From positions 4,580,876-4,644,875 of the forward strand of contig OX369274.1 of NCBI GenBank assembly GCA_947284805.1: a stretch of 64,000 nt of DNA. Reading direction: 5' to 3'. How positions within the stretch are numbered: position 1 is the stretch's first letter; each line of letters starts with the position of its first letter. Positions 19,717 to 31,018 of this stretch are shown here, in pieces. The notes below the pieces were generated by a model. It saw only the letters and a program-made list of their open reading frames with translations, made no database searches and was not told the origin of the DNA. Position numbers and translations under genes: made by a program. The stretch is from Coleophora flavipennella (taxonomy: Eukaryota; Arthropoda; Insecta; Lepidoptera; Coleophoridae).

Positions 19717-20384
19717 CTAGCTTTTGCCCGCGGCTTTGGCCGCGTGGACATGAGTTTTCTCCAGATCCCTTAGGAACTATATCGGACTTTTCTAATTAGC
19801 AGTCTATGTCACTTCCCAACCGTTCAACCAATTATATATACAAATGAATCACTTGAATCCGTTGCTCCGTTGCGACGCCGACGTGCGCGAGTGTGAAAAT
19901 GAGTTTTCCCCATATCCCTCGGGTACTTTGTCAGGGTATACAAATTAGTAATTTATGTCATTTCCTACTCCCTCAACCATCTCTGTGTAATAAATCACAA
20001 CAATCCAATGTTGGTCTTGGCGGCAAGACCTACCGTAACTGGTCCTTGTCTTCACCTTATGGTGTTGGCAGGAATAGCAGCCCTCACTTTATGACCTAGC
20101 TGTCGGTGAGTGGGGACGCTATATCATAAACCTGGTAGTTTAGCGTATCTGGTAGATATATGAGAGGGGAATGTTCCGTTGTGATGTTAAGAAATTAACA
20201 AAAAAAGAGTATTTTTCAGTTCCATCAAGAACTGCATAGGACTATGCTATTTTCACGTGATAAAAAGTACCCTATGTCCTTCTCAGTGACACATGCTACC
20301 TGTATGCCAAATTTCATCAAGATTGGTCGTGGTTATGAAGCGTGAAAAGGTAACAAACAAACACATTTTCACATTTGTAATATA
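19717..20384 (-). mobile_element. Non-autonomous Helitron, with an inserted LINE-like segment
   Basis: CTAG (reverse strand end) at 19717..19720 with the hairpin GCGGCTTTGGCCGCG next to it; the 5' region has AACAAACAAACACATTTTCA. At about 20012..20182 the Helitron body (ending CAATCCAATGTT) is interrupted by a segment starting GGTCTTGGCGGCAAGACC whose reverse complement recurs at 21625..21800. The Helitron body resumes at GTTCCGTTGTGATGTT. Confidence 0.75.
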
Positions 20385-20610
20385 CTAGCTGTTTTCCGCG
20401 GCTTCACCCGCGTGGACAACGTTTCTATGACTTTTCGAGGGTGCGCAGTGTGCGAGCCGTCAGCGGCTCACATGCGTAAAAAGAAGTAACCTTTGTGTTA
20501 ATATAGGTCTTAATCTGTCTACCTACCAAATTTCAGCCGGATCCGTTCAGTAGTTTTTGCGTGAAGAAGTAACAAACATGCACACTCACAAACTTTCGCC
20601 TTTATGATAT
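20385..20610 (-). mobile_element. Non-autonomous Helitron, short form, in tandem with the previous one
   Basis: Begins (plus strand) CTAGCTGTTTTCCGCGGCTT directly after the 5' end of the preceding Helitron. Contains CAAATTTCAGCCGGATCCGT and ends near CGCCTTTATGATATGAGTG. The 5' terminus is degraded. Confidence 0.75.
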
Positions 20611-20649
20611 GAGTGTGAAAAAAAAGAAAGGATGTGCGGAGAAACAACT

Positions 20650-20855
20650 ATTAACAAAAAGGGGTGGAGCCTCATCCTGCGTCTCTTTGACCAAAGGTGA
20701 AATGGTGACTTTGCGGTGATGATTGAGGCTTTGTGATTTATCTTTGACTAGCTCGTTGTCATCAATGAGTCTCCGGGCACGTCTGTCGATGGCATTCAAG
20801 GTATCCAGCTGATAGCGGAGTAACCCACACATAGTCGGACCTGTGCTTGACTTAA
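20650..20855 (-). pseudogene. LINE-A fragment (thumb region)
   Basis: Minus-strand translation contains RYQLDTLNAIDRRARRLIDD, closely matching RYQLDALNSIDRCARRLIGD in the LINE-A copy at 29579..31018. Short and degraded. Confidence 0.75.
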
Positions 20856-20879
20856 AGTTGTCTAGTGATGTCAATTACC

Positions 20880-21230
20880 GTCTTTGCAATAGGTTCAAAT
20901 AAATGACAGTAAAGAAAACTTGTTCAGGTGGGGATTCATTGGAGATACGAACCTGGAGTGTAGGTGTGGTGTGGTCCCTCAAAGGATAGACCACCTCATT
21001 ACGTGTCCTTCTTGCCCAGTCACCTGCACGCGGGAGGACTTGATGCAGGCCACTGACAAGGCAATTCGCGTGGCTCGGTTTTGGGATAGGACTATCTGAG
21101 TTTGCCGTCGCATCGAAAAGAAGAAGAGGAAGATTAATGACATTGCACACATCCTTAGGAGTGAATCTGCAATGCCCATTCACAACTACGGCGGATAATG
21201 TCAAGTGCAAAAACTACCCTAACAAAGTAT
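20880..21230 (+). pseudogene. LINE C-terminal fragment with a Cys/His motif
   Basis: Plus-strand reading includes FRWGFIGDTNLECRCGVVPQ, RIDHLITCPSC and EDLMQATDKAIRVARFWDRT. The C-x-C ... H-x4-C pattern is typical of the tail of non-LTR retrotransposon proteins. An in-frame stop follows. A piece of the same sequence lies inside the Helitron at 5776..6149. Confidence 0.6.
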
Positions 21231-21384
21231 ATACATGTTATCTTATAAGTTAAAGATAATATTTTAAGGGGATTGCACCGCCTACCTGAATGTATGAAGT
21301 GTCTCGAGATTTGACGATAGCAAAGGCAGATATCTCCGTCAGGGGAGGTGGTAAGCCTGGGGTGCAATCGTGTACCAATCGTTG

Positions 21385-21530
21385 ATGATTGGTATTTGTA
21401 TATATACTCAGCGCTGAAGAAATTCTAACAGCGCGTTCTAGATGTCGTATTTCTTTTGTTCTCTCGTCGCTTGTGTTAAGGTTCAGTGGTGGGTTAATGC
21501 AGTTGCCGCCACATGACTATGGAACTTGGG
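21385..21530 (-). mobile_element. LTR fragment
   Basis: Reverse strand begins TGTGGCGGCAACTGCATTAA and runs through GAACGCGCTGTTAGAATTTC and TTCAGCGCTGAGTATATATA. It matches the repeated ends of the LTR element at 59705..60310. May be a solo or truncated LTR. Confidence 0.65.
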
Positions 21531-21624
21531 TCCCGACCTCCCCAGTCTTGCCCCACGGTCCCTATACGATTGCCTTGTCTACACATCTACGTTGGACGAC
21601 TGTATGGATTCTTTAGACTGTGGT

Positions 21625-22080
21625 ATTAGGTAGACATTCCCTCTCGTATATCTACCAGATACACTAAAACTACCCAGTTTATGATACAGCGTCCCCACTT
21701 ACCGACCCTTAGGGCATAACAGTGAGGGCTGCTATTCCTGCCAACGCCGTGAAGCGAGGGCAAGGACCAACTACGGTAGGTCTTGCCGCCAAGACGCTTG
21801 TCCTGGTGCTCTGCAAGGCGAGTGCCTTGTGGAAGAGAACCACTACCTACTGTCCAGGTAGGTCTCGGAGCTGTAGCAACGCTCACCTCCCGCGGCTTTT
21901 GCTGCTGGCGGTCCGATCCCCGCTCGAGACGCCAGATAAGCTGGCTCCCACATCACCGGTGTGGTACCGGAGCTGTTGGCGTGCTCACTTCCCGGCGCTT
22001 ATAGCACCTGTCCAGATTTACTCCTACGCCGCTGGATCGGTCGGAATTTACACAGTTTTTTTATTTCTATTGCCGCTATA
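21625..22080. repeat. Dispersed LINE-associated sequence
   Basis: Contains GGTAGACATTCCCTCTCGTA and the reverse complement of the segment at 20012..20182. The rest is GC-richer and probably a LINE 5' remnant, but no frame is intact. It joins the reverse transcriptase remnant that follows. Confidence 0.45.
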
Positions 22081-22081
22081 A

Positions 22082-23393
22082 CAACAAATAATCGTATTAT
22101 AGTGTTGGCTATGTGTATAAGGCATTCCTACCTGCCTATAGAATTAATGAGAACTATCGTAGTTCCAGTAGTCAAAAATAAAACTGGAGACATGTCATCC
22201 AAAAGTAACTACAGGCCTATATCCCTGGCTACGATAGTAGCAAAGGTATTTGACTGTGTGCTTACGACAGAGCTGAATAAGTATCTGCAACTTTACGATA
22301 ATCAATTTGGTTTTCGACCGGCATTATCGACAGAAAGTGCAATACTCTGCCTTAAGCACACTGTCAAATACTATATTAATCGAAAAACGCCTGTGTATGC
22401 TTGTTTCCTCGACCTGACTAGGGCATTTGATTTGGTTTCCTATAAAATCCTGTGGAAAAAGTTAGAAGAAATAAAATTGCCTTCTGAACTAATACAGACT
22501 TTCAGATATTGGTATGGAAACCAGATCAATTGTGTTAGATGAGCTGACACGCTGTCCGAACCATACAAACTGGGGTGCGGGGTAAGACAGGGTGGACTAA
22601 GTTCACCTGGTATGTTTAACCTTTACGTGAATGGGCTGATCGAGAAGCTCAGCAGCATGCATGTCGGGTGCCACATAGACAGAGTTTGTGTTAATAACTT
22701 AAGTTACGCTGATGACATGGTGCTGCTGAATGCCTTGTTATGTGGACTGAGAAAACTACTTGGGGCCTGCGAAACATATGCAGATGAACATGGGCTGATA
22801 TGTAACACTCAAAAAAGACAGTATATTATTATGGTCTTTGAGGTTGGAAGTAACCGACTCACTGAAGTGCCCCAAATTACTTTGAATGGTACACCCCTAG
22901 TAAGGGTTTTTAGTTTTAAATACCTGGGTCACATAGTTATGTCCGACCTCAAAGATAATACTGATATAGAAAGGGAACGGAGGGCTCTGTCGGTCCGAGC
23001 AAATATGATATCCCTACATAAGTTCTTCGTAGGATATCCCGCAGGTTTGCGCGATGCTCTGTCGAGGTCAAGCTGACTCTCTTCAGAGCCTACTGCACCT
23101 CACTCTACACGTGTAGCCTGTGGAGGGATTATACGCAAAGGGCCTACGGAGCCCTCCGTGTACAATATAACAACGCGTTCCGGGTGCTGGTGGGCCTGCC
23201 TCGCTTCTGCAGCGCATCAGGCATGTTTGCAGACGCGCATGTAGACTGCCTTTACGCAACTATGCGTAAGAGGTGCGCGTCCCTGGTGCGCCGGGTGCGG
23301 GCCAGCCCCAACGGCGTCCTAAGGATGATATGGGACAGGGTTGACTGCCCCTATATGCTTCACTGCTGCGGACTCCACGTCCCCAGCAATTAA
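22082..23393 (+). pseudogene. LINE-B reverse transcriptase, truncated and broken (copy 1)
   Basis: 5'-truncated non-LTR reverse transcriptase. Reads NYRPISLATIVAKVFD (finger), FGFRPALSTESAILCLKHTV, ACFLDLTRAFDLV (palm), GVRQGGLSSPGMFN and the catalytic YADDMVLL. A TGA at 22540 replaces the Trp seen at the same place in copy 2. A frameshift occurs at about 23070, after which PRFCSASGMF and the C-terminal part continue in another frame. Clade uncertain (CR1/Jockey/R1-like group). The partner copy at 25750..27118 points the other way. Confidence 0.88.
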
Positions 23394-23515
23394 GCAATAT
23401 TTTAATGGAATTTTAATTTATTTAATTAACTACTGACACCTAGGATGAGTCACCTACTAACAAATTAACTAACAAATTATAAGTCTTTGTTACTTGAATA
23501 AATAAATAAATTATT
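23394..23515 (+). other. LINE-B 3' untranslated end with (AATA)n tail
   Basis: Short AT-rich sequence after the last LINE-B codons, ending TTGAATAAATAAATAAATT. Copy 2 has a comparable tail, on the other strand, at about 25745..25775. Confidence 0.6.
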
Positions 23516-23880
23516 ATATTCTTATTATTATAAAAAAAAATATAGGTGGCCCCCATACAAAAAACGTGATATTTTTTTAAGACAAAACTTAGATTAGCTG
23601 AATACGATTTTAATGAATGAGAAACAATCCGAGTCGACCTTCCCGGAGAATCGTGAGTTATAAACTTTGGAGGCTATTAACTAGGTAAAACATATATTTT
23701 ATCGCTTCTGTTAACATAATTTATCGCGGAAAGTGAGCAGTTACGCCCTACTTTAAGCCATAAAAGAGTCATATTATTAAAACATTAAACCCATTGGGCT
23801 CATAATTTTCGCACATATTTATTATATGATGAAAATTAAGAGAGAGAAAAAGAAACTTTAAAAGATGTAGGCAATATCCA
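23516..23880. other. Anonymous AT-rich spacer
   Basis: Nothing that I can support. Confidence 0.4.
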
Positions 23881-23883
23881 TGA

Positions 23884-24187
23884 TAATAATCGTCATATTA
23901 GCTCATATACGTCCCTACCGAGGGGCTCGAGCCTACCCTGAATTAGGGCGATCGGGCCTTAGTCGACCACGCGGGCCCAGTGCGGGTTGATCGACTTCAC
24001 ACACAACCTTCGAGTTTTTTCGCAGGTGTGTGCAGTTTTCCTCACGATGTTTTCCTTCACCGTAAGAGCGTCGGATAAACGTACGTATGAAATCTAAATT
24101 CTAAATCACATTGGTACGTGGCAGGATTCGAATCACGACCTCCTGGACAGGAGGCGGCGGCCCTAGCCGTTACGCCACCGACGCCAG
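23884..24187 (-). mobile_element. SINE1, full length
   Basis: Minus strand: GGCGTCGGTGGCGTAACGGC head, ATTCGAATCC B-box-like site, GAGCTAATATGACGATTATT end. Confidence 0.85.
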
Positions 24188-24603
24188 TTTACAATACTAA
24201 TAGTTTATTAATTTTATTGTTAAAATCCTATAACGTCCCCACTGCTGGGACAGGGGTCTCTTTCCAAGCTCGGGAAGGCCTACGGGGGCGCAGTCCGGGT
24301 TGGTGGACGTTGAAGGGCTTGTGGCGAACCCTACTGTCAGAAATTTTACAAGCATAAGACATCTGACACGGCCATCTATTGATAGCAACTGGAACCAAAT
24401 GGTCGATAACAACTCCACTAACAGTCAAACCCATCTAGGTTATAACCGTGTTTAAGGTCAGTTACCCTGCGTGGTCAACCCAACGAGGCAAATCGCACGG
24501 AGCTACGACTCTTTCTTTTGTTTTTTAGATAAAGAAGCTACGCTTAGTTAGTATTCGTAATTATTGCATTAAATTTCTTTGCCTTGTCTCTCTTGTTAAT
24601 ATG

Positions 24604-24852
24604 CTCATCATCATATCAGCTCATATACGTCCCCGCCTACCCTAAATTAGGGCGATCGGGCCTGAGTCGACCACGCGGGCCCAGTGCGGGTCGGTCGACT
24701 TCACACACAGCCTTTGAGTTGCCACCGTAAGAGCGTCTGATAAACGTTTGTATAAAATCGAAATTAGAAAACACATTGGTACGTGCGCAGGGTTCGAACC
24801 ACGACCTTCCGGACAGGAGGTAGCGAATCTAGCCGTTTCGCCACCAAAGCTC
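24604..24852 (-). mobile_element. SINE1, internally deleted
   Basis: Minus strand: head GGTGGCGAAACGGCTAGATT, B-box-like GGTTCGAACCC and GAGCTGATATGATGATGAGC tail. Parts of the body are missing (CGCAGGTGTGTGCAGGTTTC-type block absent). Confidence 0.82.
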
Positions 24853-24934
24853 TGTTGTCACTATATTTTATGGGTGGGATTCTAATCGTTTCTTAACGTC
24901 AATAAAAAATGAGTTTATGTATATCTACTGGTAT

Positions 24935-25395
24935 ATCTATACTAATAGTATGTTTGTTACGAATAAACTGAAAAACTAGTAAACCTATTTTAAAAATTCT
25001 TTCACCATTAGAAAGCTACATTATCGCGGAGTAACATAGGCTATATTTATTACGAGATAAAATAAGGGATCCTTATTAAAACTTCAGTAACGTGAACCAA
25101 TGTGTACAAAAAATTACCTAAAAATGTATTTCATCGCATTAAGCTGCGGAAACTATTGATGATAGAACTAAAAAAATGTCTACAATATTAGAGAACATAC
25201 CAATATCTACAAAAAACTTCATTATACTATATATATGTAACTATTGTAGTTATGTCACTATAACCACTTTTTATATTTTAAAAGTTAATAAAAAAGCTGA
25301 CCAAAATCAGACCACGATAACCGAACCTTCGTATTGATCCTTATCCAAATAAACCATTTTATATTCATAACTGTTTCAATACCTATAGATCACTT
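24935..25395 (+). repeat. Helitron-related repeat D, uninterrupted copy
   Basis: Contains AAAAATTCTTTCACCATTAG, AAGCTACATTATCGCGGAGT, GGGATCCTTATTAAAACTTC and ACAATATTAGAGAACATACC in a continuous run. The same run is split by insertions at 49625..52240. Middle phrases resemble the Helitron at 52340..53703. No clear CTAG end. Confidence 0.6.
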
Positions 25396-25404
25396 TTAGA
25401 ATTA

Positions 25405-25610
25405 CAATACAATACAATACAATATTCTTTATTGCATCACAACACAAAAAAAGAAATTGACAATACAGAATTATTCAAGTCGGAAATTACAAAAAATTAC
25501 AAAAATGATAAACTAATTAACTAGCAAAATATACAATAATATGCAAAGGTGTACTTATCGCTTTAAGCGATTTCTTCCAGCCAACCTTTGCTGAATGGAG
25601 AAGCCGAGAA
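25405..25610 (-). mobile_element. LINE 3' end with (TATTG)n tail
   Basis: Minus strand: GGTTGGCTGGAAGAAATCGC, hairpin TCGCTTAAAGCGA, then sequence ending in AATAAAGAATATTGTATTGT repeats. It is the same 3' end as at 4035..4172 and 62285..62435. Confidence 0.7.
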
Positions 25611-25749
25611 AGTATGTATTTATAATGTATTATATTTATAATGCTCCATCAAATCGGTTCGATATGGCTGTTGGTTAGTTTATGTGAAAGTCTGCAACTT
25701 TTCTTGAAATCTTGATTAAAAAACTGTTTTTTACATCTTGATCTTGATT

Positions 25750-27118
25750 ATAAATAAATAAAATAAATAAATAAATAACTTTTTATTATCAGATTAAAAA
25801 TCCATAGTTAGGTTAGTAGTTGACTTATAACTAGGTTAGTAAAGCACATAAGAACACAAATAATTTATTTAAATAACCCAATGGATCGTTCCATCCAGGA
25901 TTTCTGGATGGGACAATCCATTCGGTCTGCAATCATCTTTAGGATGCCGTTTCCACTGCCCCGAAGCCTGAGTAGCATGGAGGCACTTTTTTCCGCATTA
26001 TAACATAAAATTCATCTGTACGTGCCATCGCGAACATACCAGATGCACTACAGAAACGTGGCAGTCTCAACAGCATCCTAAAGGCATTATTATATTGCAC
26101 ACGCAGGACGTTGTAGGCTCGTAGCGTATACTTAACCCACAGGCCGCTCGAGTAGAATGATTGGCACTATGCCTTGAATAGTGTTATTTTTACATCTTTT
26201 GTGCATCGAGCAAACCTGCGGGCCAGCATGTTACTCCTCACCGCCAACGCCCTACGTTCCCTCTCAATATCGGAATCTTCTCCGAGGTCTTCTGTCACAA
26301 TATGACCAAGATGCTTAAAGCGGTCTACCACGGTAAGGGCTGATGCATTATGTACAACCGGAGGTACACTACTAGGCAGATATTTATCAGCTTTAAAAAC
26401 TAACACCTCACTATTTTTACAGTTGTACTTAAGACCATGCCCCTCCGCGTACCGCTCACAAGTTGCCAGCAGCTTTCTGAGTGCGCTGATCGACGGTCTC
26501 AGCAGTACCATGTCATCTGCATATGTTGTTGACACAGGTTCCATCTACGTAGCATCCAACATGCATACCGCTGAGCTCCCCGATCAGATCATTCATATAC
26601 ACGTTAAACAAAGTCGGTGAACTCAGACCGCCCTGTCTTACACCGCATTCCATCTTAACACCTTCAGAAAGCGCTCCTGCCCATCTCACCCAGTTTGTTT
26701 GATTCCTATACCAAAACTTAAATAGCGAGATGCATCCCTCGGGAACACTTGCCTTGCTCAGTTTGGCCCTTAAAAGATCATTAACGACTAAATCGAAAGC
26801 CTTGGAAAGATCAAGAAAACAGGCATAGACAGGTGTTTTTCTCGCCGTATAGTACTTGACAGTATGTTTCAGACCTAGGATGGCACTTTCAGTGGACAAC
26901 CCAGGCCTGAAACCAAATTGAGCGTCATACAATTTTAAATTTCGCGCTAACTGTTCTTTAAGTAGACTGTCAAGCACTTTGGCCAGAACCGTGGCGAGTG
27001 AGATTGGCCTATAGTTGGTCTTATCAGCTACGTCACCTGTTACAACCATATACGGAACAATACTGCCCATAATTTCGTTCCATAATTTAATTAAAATGCG
27101 CGGGAAAGCGTCTCTCAC
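25750..27118 (-). pseudogene. LINE-B reverse transcriptase, truncated and broken (copy 2)
   Basis: Minus-strand RT with NYRPISLATVLAKVLDSLL, FGFRPGLSTESAILGLKHTV, ACFLDLSKAFDLV, GVRQGGLSSPTLFN and, after a frameshift at about 26540, TYADDMVLLRPSISALRKLL. The C-terminal part (25880..26160) keeps PRFCSASGMF but is frameshifted. The 3' end has a TAAATA-type tail at about 25745. The 5' side stops at about 27118. Better preserved in the finger/palm than copy 1. Confidence 0.88.
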
Positions 27119-27314
27119 CGACCGTTCACGTCCGAACTTAACTGCGGGGCACTCGCGATAGGCTGAGATTTCGAAGCGCGTCGTTTGGACCAGTTTGTAT
27201 GTAGATGAAATACAGTTACTTACTATATTGTGCAGTTAGCCAAGCAGATACAAAAGGGGAATTATATTTTTCGTCCCCAGTTAAATAGATTCATCTCTAT
27301 TCAATATTTTCGTT

Positions 27315-27375
27315 CTCAAATTGATAGATCTGTCATCAAATTGATAGATCTGTCATCAAATTGATAGATCTGTCA
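27315..27375 (+). repeat. Three tandem copies of a 20-21-bp unit
   Basis: Unit TCAAATTGATAGATCTGTCA repeated three times. Confidence 0.85.
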
Positions 27376-27439
27376 TTAAAAATACGTGTGGCACTCGGGG
27401 ACTGCCGTGGTAAAGCTATTGCATGGTAACAAATCGAAA

Positions 27440-27800
27440 ACTAGGGGGTAATCGGTCAACGTCTTTTCAAGGTCAAGGTCAGGGCCAATTCGATCCCAAA
27501 GATCCATAATAATAGGTAACAAATCGAAAACTGGGGGGTAATCGGTCAAAAACAATAAATAAATGAGCGAACGAAGCGAGCGATGTTAGGTTCGGTCAGG
27601 TTTGATTGATTTAACAGTCAAAGAGCCTCGCGAAGCGAGGCTCCCCACAATGGGTACAAAATTACTTCGCAGCAGAAGAAATCATCGGAAGATGACCCCT
27701 AACGGGGGCGTAGCCCCCGCCGCCCGTTTCGAACATCAACAAACTTTCGGGATCCGAAGAGGATGTGGGAGTATCTGTAGGTCACCTTTGTTAGTAATTT
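27440..27800. repeat. Palindrome-rich segment with short direct repeats
   Basis: Direct repeat of AACAAATCGAAAACT.GGGGGTAATCGGTCAA around 27428 and 27515. Perfect or near-perfect stem-loops: GCCTCGCGAAGCGAGGC (about 27624) and GGGGGCGTAGCCCCC (about 27704). A related patch is at 9895..9985. The 77-codon frame across it has no recognisable features. Confidence 0.55.
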
Positions 27801-27811
27801 TAGGCATTTAT

Positions 27812-28075
27812 TTGGCGACAGATCTACTATTTTGAGTACAAACTATATTATTTATGAAATTTCATTTTTTTTATTTAGTGATCGAAGCTATTTAATTGAC
27901 AATCGATAAAAGACTTTTCTGGTGATAAATCTTTTCCTTTTGAGTATTGTTTTGGTGTTGTTTGATGACTTTACTTTGGTGACAGATATACTATTTTGAG
28001 TACAAACTATACTATTTAGGGAATTTCATTTTTTTTATTTAGTGATCGAATCTATTTAATTGACAATCGATAAAA
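27812..28075 (+). repeat. Direct duplication, about 97-bp units
   Basis: Two copies (about 27812..27908 and 27979..28075) share GACAGAT.TACTATTTTGAGTAC and TTAGTGATCGAA.CTATTTAA, ending GACAATCGATAAAA. Spacing about 167 bp. Confidence 0.7.
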
Positions 28076-28133
28076 TCATACCCATACAAAAGTGCCCTGT
28101 TACCACCAAATAAACCGAAGCCTATAAAGTTAG

Positions 28134-28203
28134 ACCCCGCCGGCTTGAACCTACAATCTGTAGCTGTGAAGCTAATGAACTAACCATTACGCCACGGAGG
28201 TAT
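28134..28203 (-). mobile_element. SINE2 head only
   Basis: tRNA-like head ACCTCCGTGGCGTAATGGTT (minus strand) and a degraded B-box. It abuts the next, full SINE2. Confidence 0.65.
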
Positions 28204-28204
28204 T

Positions 28205-28527
28205 TTCTAACATTTTATTCACATATGGTAAGCCCTTAGCGTTATCTCACCTGATGGTATATGACGATGATGCCGAAGACGGAAGCGGGCTTACCAAGAT
28301 TCCCCAACGCAATGGAGAACTGGCTATCTTATCTTTAAACCGTAACACATCAATGTTGTTAACACTGATGTTTGGCGGCAAGACTTAGAAAGAGGTAGTA
28401 GCTAGCCATTCGGGCTTAGATAATGCCCTACCACCAACCAAAACGAGTCCTACAAGTTGACCCCGCCGGGAATCGAACCCGCGACTTCCTGGTTTGAAGT
28501 GAATGGACTAACCACATGGAGGCGGCG
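28205..28527 (-). mobile_element. SINE2, full length
   Basis: Minus strand: head near GCCGCCTCCATGTGGTTAGT, B-box-like GGGTTCGATTCCC, body GGTTTTGGTTGGTGGTAGGG, stem-loop CCATCAGGTGAGATA and TACCATATGTGAATAAAATG end. Confidence 0.85.
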
Positions 28528-28861
28528 AAACCTACTTCTGTTGTGAACTACACTTCTTCAAAATTAAAATGTAATTGGTATCTGTCAGTATCTATTGTTA
28601 TCGATCCTTTATGTCATTGTCTGTTCCAGGAGTGGAATGCCAAATTCAAATTATTAATTGGTCCAATTAATTTTAACTGATTTGGGAAAAGGGTTCCCAG
28701 AATTCATTCAAATGTTTTTCCTCGTTTTGTCGGTGATTATTTGTAAAATTCATTCCACTGACAGCTGATAAATTCGATTTTATATTATTTGAAAGAAAAC
28801 CTTTTTGTGGTGTTATTTCTAATTTGGTTAGTAATTAACATTGCGTTGGTTTATAATAACA

Positions 28862-29292
28862 CTAGCTTTTGCCCGTGGCTTCGCCCGCGTTTATATCGTT
28901 GTAATGATCGTTTTATATTAAAAATCACTTAAATCCGTTGCTTCGTTGCGACGCCAGTGCGCGCGATCATGGACATGGTTTTCTTCCAGATCCCTCGGGA
29001 ACTTTATCAGGATATGCTTATTAGTAAATCATGTCATTTGCCACCCACTCAACCATCTCTGTGCAAAACATCACAACAATCCATTGTTCCGTTGCGATGT
29101 TAAAGAAATTAACAAAAAAAAGAGTATTTTTTCAGTTCCCTCAGGAACTGCATCGGGCTATGCTATTTTCATGGGATAAAAGTAGCCTATGTCCTTCCTT
29201 GTGACACAGGCTATTTGCATGCCAAATTTCATTAGGATCGGTCAAAGCGTTGAAGCGTGAAAAGGTAACAAACAAACAAACACATTTTCACA
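28862..29292 (-). mobile_element. Non-autonomous Helitron
   Basis: CTAG at 28862..28865 followed (plus strand) by CTTTTGCCCGTGGCTTCGCC. The body has GTTGCGACGCCAGTGCGCGC and AACAAACAAACACATTTTCA near the 5' end. The very 5' terminus is cut at the junction with the next Helitron. Confidence 0.8.
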
Positions 29293-29296
29293 ATCA

Positions 29297-29550
29297 TCCT
29301 TACTAATATTATAAATGTGAAAATGTGTTTGTTTGTTTGTTACGTTTACACGCTTCAATGCCTTGACCAATCTTAATGAAATTTGGCATCCAGGTATAGC
29401 CTGTGTCACGAGGAAGGACATAGGCTACTTTTAATCCAAGGAAAATCCTGAAGGAACTAAAAATATACTCTTTTTTGGTTAATTTCTTTAACATCATGAC
29501 ATGATTTACTAATAAGCATATCCTGACATAGTTCCCGAGGGATCTGAAGA
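29297..29550 (+). mobile_element. Helitron 5' part, opposite orientation
   Basis: Starts TCCTTACTAATATTATAAAT after A and runs through ACACGCTTCAATGCCTTGAC to CCCGAGGGATCTGAAGATAA, then breaks off. With the preceding copy it forms an inverted pair joined at the 5' ends, as also seen at 12677..13080. Confidence 0.8.
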
Positions 29551-29578
29551 TAATCATTGGTACATATGATAAAATCTC

Positions 29579-31018
29579 CTCTCTCTCAAAACCGGTATAG
29601 TTCCAAAGTCTTGGAAGCTTGCCAACGTGCAGCCCGTGCCTAAAAAAGGTAGTCGTGCTGACCCATCAAACTATCGACCTATTGCAATCACCTCCATACT
29701 CTGTAAGATTATGGAGCGTGTATTGAACACCCGCCTCTTAGCATACCTAGAAGACAATGACCTCCTGAGTGACCGTCAGTATGGCTTTCGCCGGGGTCTG
29801 TCAACGGGAGATCTTCTAGTGTATGCTACGCATGTATGGGGTGAAGCCATAGAGAAGCACGGTGAAGCTCTTGCCGTATCTCTCGATGTCTCTAAGGCAT
29901 TTGATAGGGTCTGGCATGCTAGCCTTATTGGTAAGCTTCCTTCCTACGGAATACCTACTGGTTTGTGCGACTGGATATCTGACTTCCTGAGGGAACGGTT
30001 CATTAGAGTGGTCGTTGATGGCTGCTCGTCTGACCTATTGGCTATTGATGCCGGGGTACCTCAGGGCTCAGTTCTCTCCGCAACTTTGTTTTTGCTGCAC
30101 ATAAACGATCTGCTGAAACCCGGTATATTTGGGTACGCAGACGACAGCACGGTTGCGGAGAGATACTTGTCTAGTGCTCGAGCTAGGGGTCCGGATATAC
30201 AATCTCAGAGAGAGGCCATGATTGAGCGCGTGAACCTAACACTCAAGGCAGTCTCTGACTGGGGCGATGCCAATCTTGTTAGGTTTAATGCCTCTAAAAC
30301 GCAGGCGTGTCTATTTACTGCTAAAAGGAGTCCTTTTACCCTGACTCCTACTTTCCGAGATGAATCTATCCAGATCTCCGACCATCTTGAGCTCCTTGGC
30401 GTAGATTTAACATCAGATCTCAATTTCGGGAGATACATTGAATCCAAGGCAAAAACGGCAGCCAAAAAGCTTGGTATACTCTCGAAGGTGAGACTTTACT
30501 TCACACCAGAGCAGCTTCTAATATTATACCAAGCTCAAGTTCGGTCATGTATGGAGTACTGCTCTCACTTATGGGACGGATCGGCTCGTTACCAGCTAGA
30601 TGCCTTGAATTCTATCGACCGATGCGCTAGGAGACTCATCGGCGACGAGGAACTTGTATCAAACAGGCTCCAAAGCCTCGAGCATCGCCGCAAAGTCGCC
30701 TGTCTATCGGTGTTCTACAGGATTCATTTCGGAGAGTGTGCCCTGGAGCTTCACAACCTCATTCCCCCCTCTCCATTTCATCATCGGACGACCAGGCGCG
30801 GAGGGCGGTTCCATCCCTTTGTCGTCAATGTTCCACCTTTACGCACGAAGCGTTTTGCGTCTTCGTTTATCATGCGAACGGCCAAGGAGTGGAATTCCCT
30901 TCCGGCGTCTGTATTCCCCGATTCGTACAATTTAGGAATCTTCAAGACGAGAGTGAATAGGCACTATTTGAGTTTGCATGTCACATCCTCGGCTGCATCG
31001 GCACTTACCATCAGGTGA
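29579..31018 (+). CDS. LINE-A reverse transcriptase, 5'-truncated but open to its stop
   Basis: 480 codons uninterrupted from CTC at 29579 to the stop at 31016. Contains NYRPIAITSILCKIMERVLN, QYGFRRGLSTGDLLV, ALAVSLDVSKAFDRVW (palm), GVPQGSVLSATLFLLHINDL and the catalytic GYADDS (about 30134..30148), then thumb and C-terminal RYQLDALNSIDRCARRLI. Endonuclease and upstream regions are missing, so this is a dead-on-arrival LINE insertion although the frame is intact. Jockey/CR1-type group by motif style; exact clade uncertain. The stop lies inside the 3' stem-loop shared with SINE2. A second, more damaged copy is at 38676..39841. Confidence 0.88.
   Translation, partial: LSLKTGIVPKSWKLANVQPVPKKGSRADPSNYRPIAITSILCKIMERVLNTRLLAYLEDNDLLSDRQYGFRRGLSTGDLLVYATHVWGEAIEKHGEALAVSLDVSKAFDRVWHASLIGKLPSYGIPTGLCDWISDFLRERFIRVVVDGCSSDLLAIDAGVPQGSVLSATLFLLHINDLLKPGIFGYADDSTVAERYLSSARARGPDIQSQREAMIERVNLTLKAVSDWGDANLVRFNASKTQACLFTAKRSPFTLTPTFRDESIQISDHLELLGVDLTSDLNFGRYIESKAKTAAKKLGILSKVRLYFTPEQLLILYQAQVRSCMEYCSHLWDGSARYQLDALNSIDRCARRLIGDEELVSNRLQSLEHRRKVACLSVFYRIHFGECALELHNLIPPSPFHHRTTRRGGRFHPFVVNVPPLRTKRFASSFIMRTAKEWNSLPASVFPDSYNLGIFKTRVNRHYLSLHVTSSAASALTIR

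Noticed and set aside
22082..27118. Two oppositely oriented LINE-B copies as a functional inverted unit
   Set aside because: Both are independently truncated and broken at different places and carry their own tails; coincidental orientation is enough.
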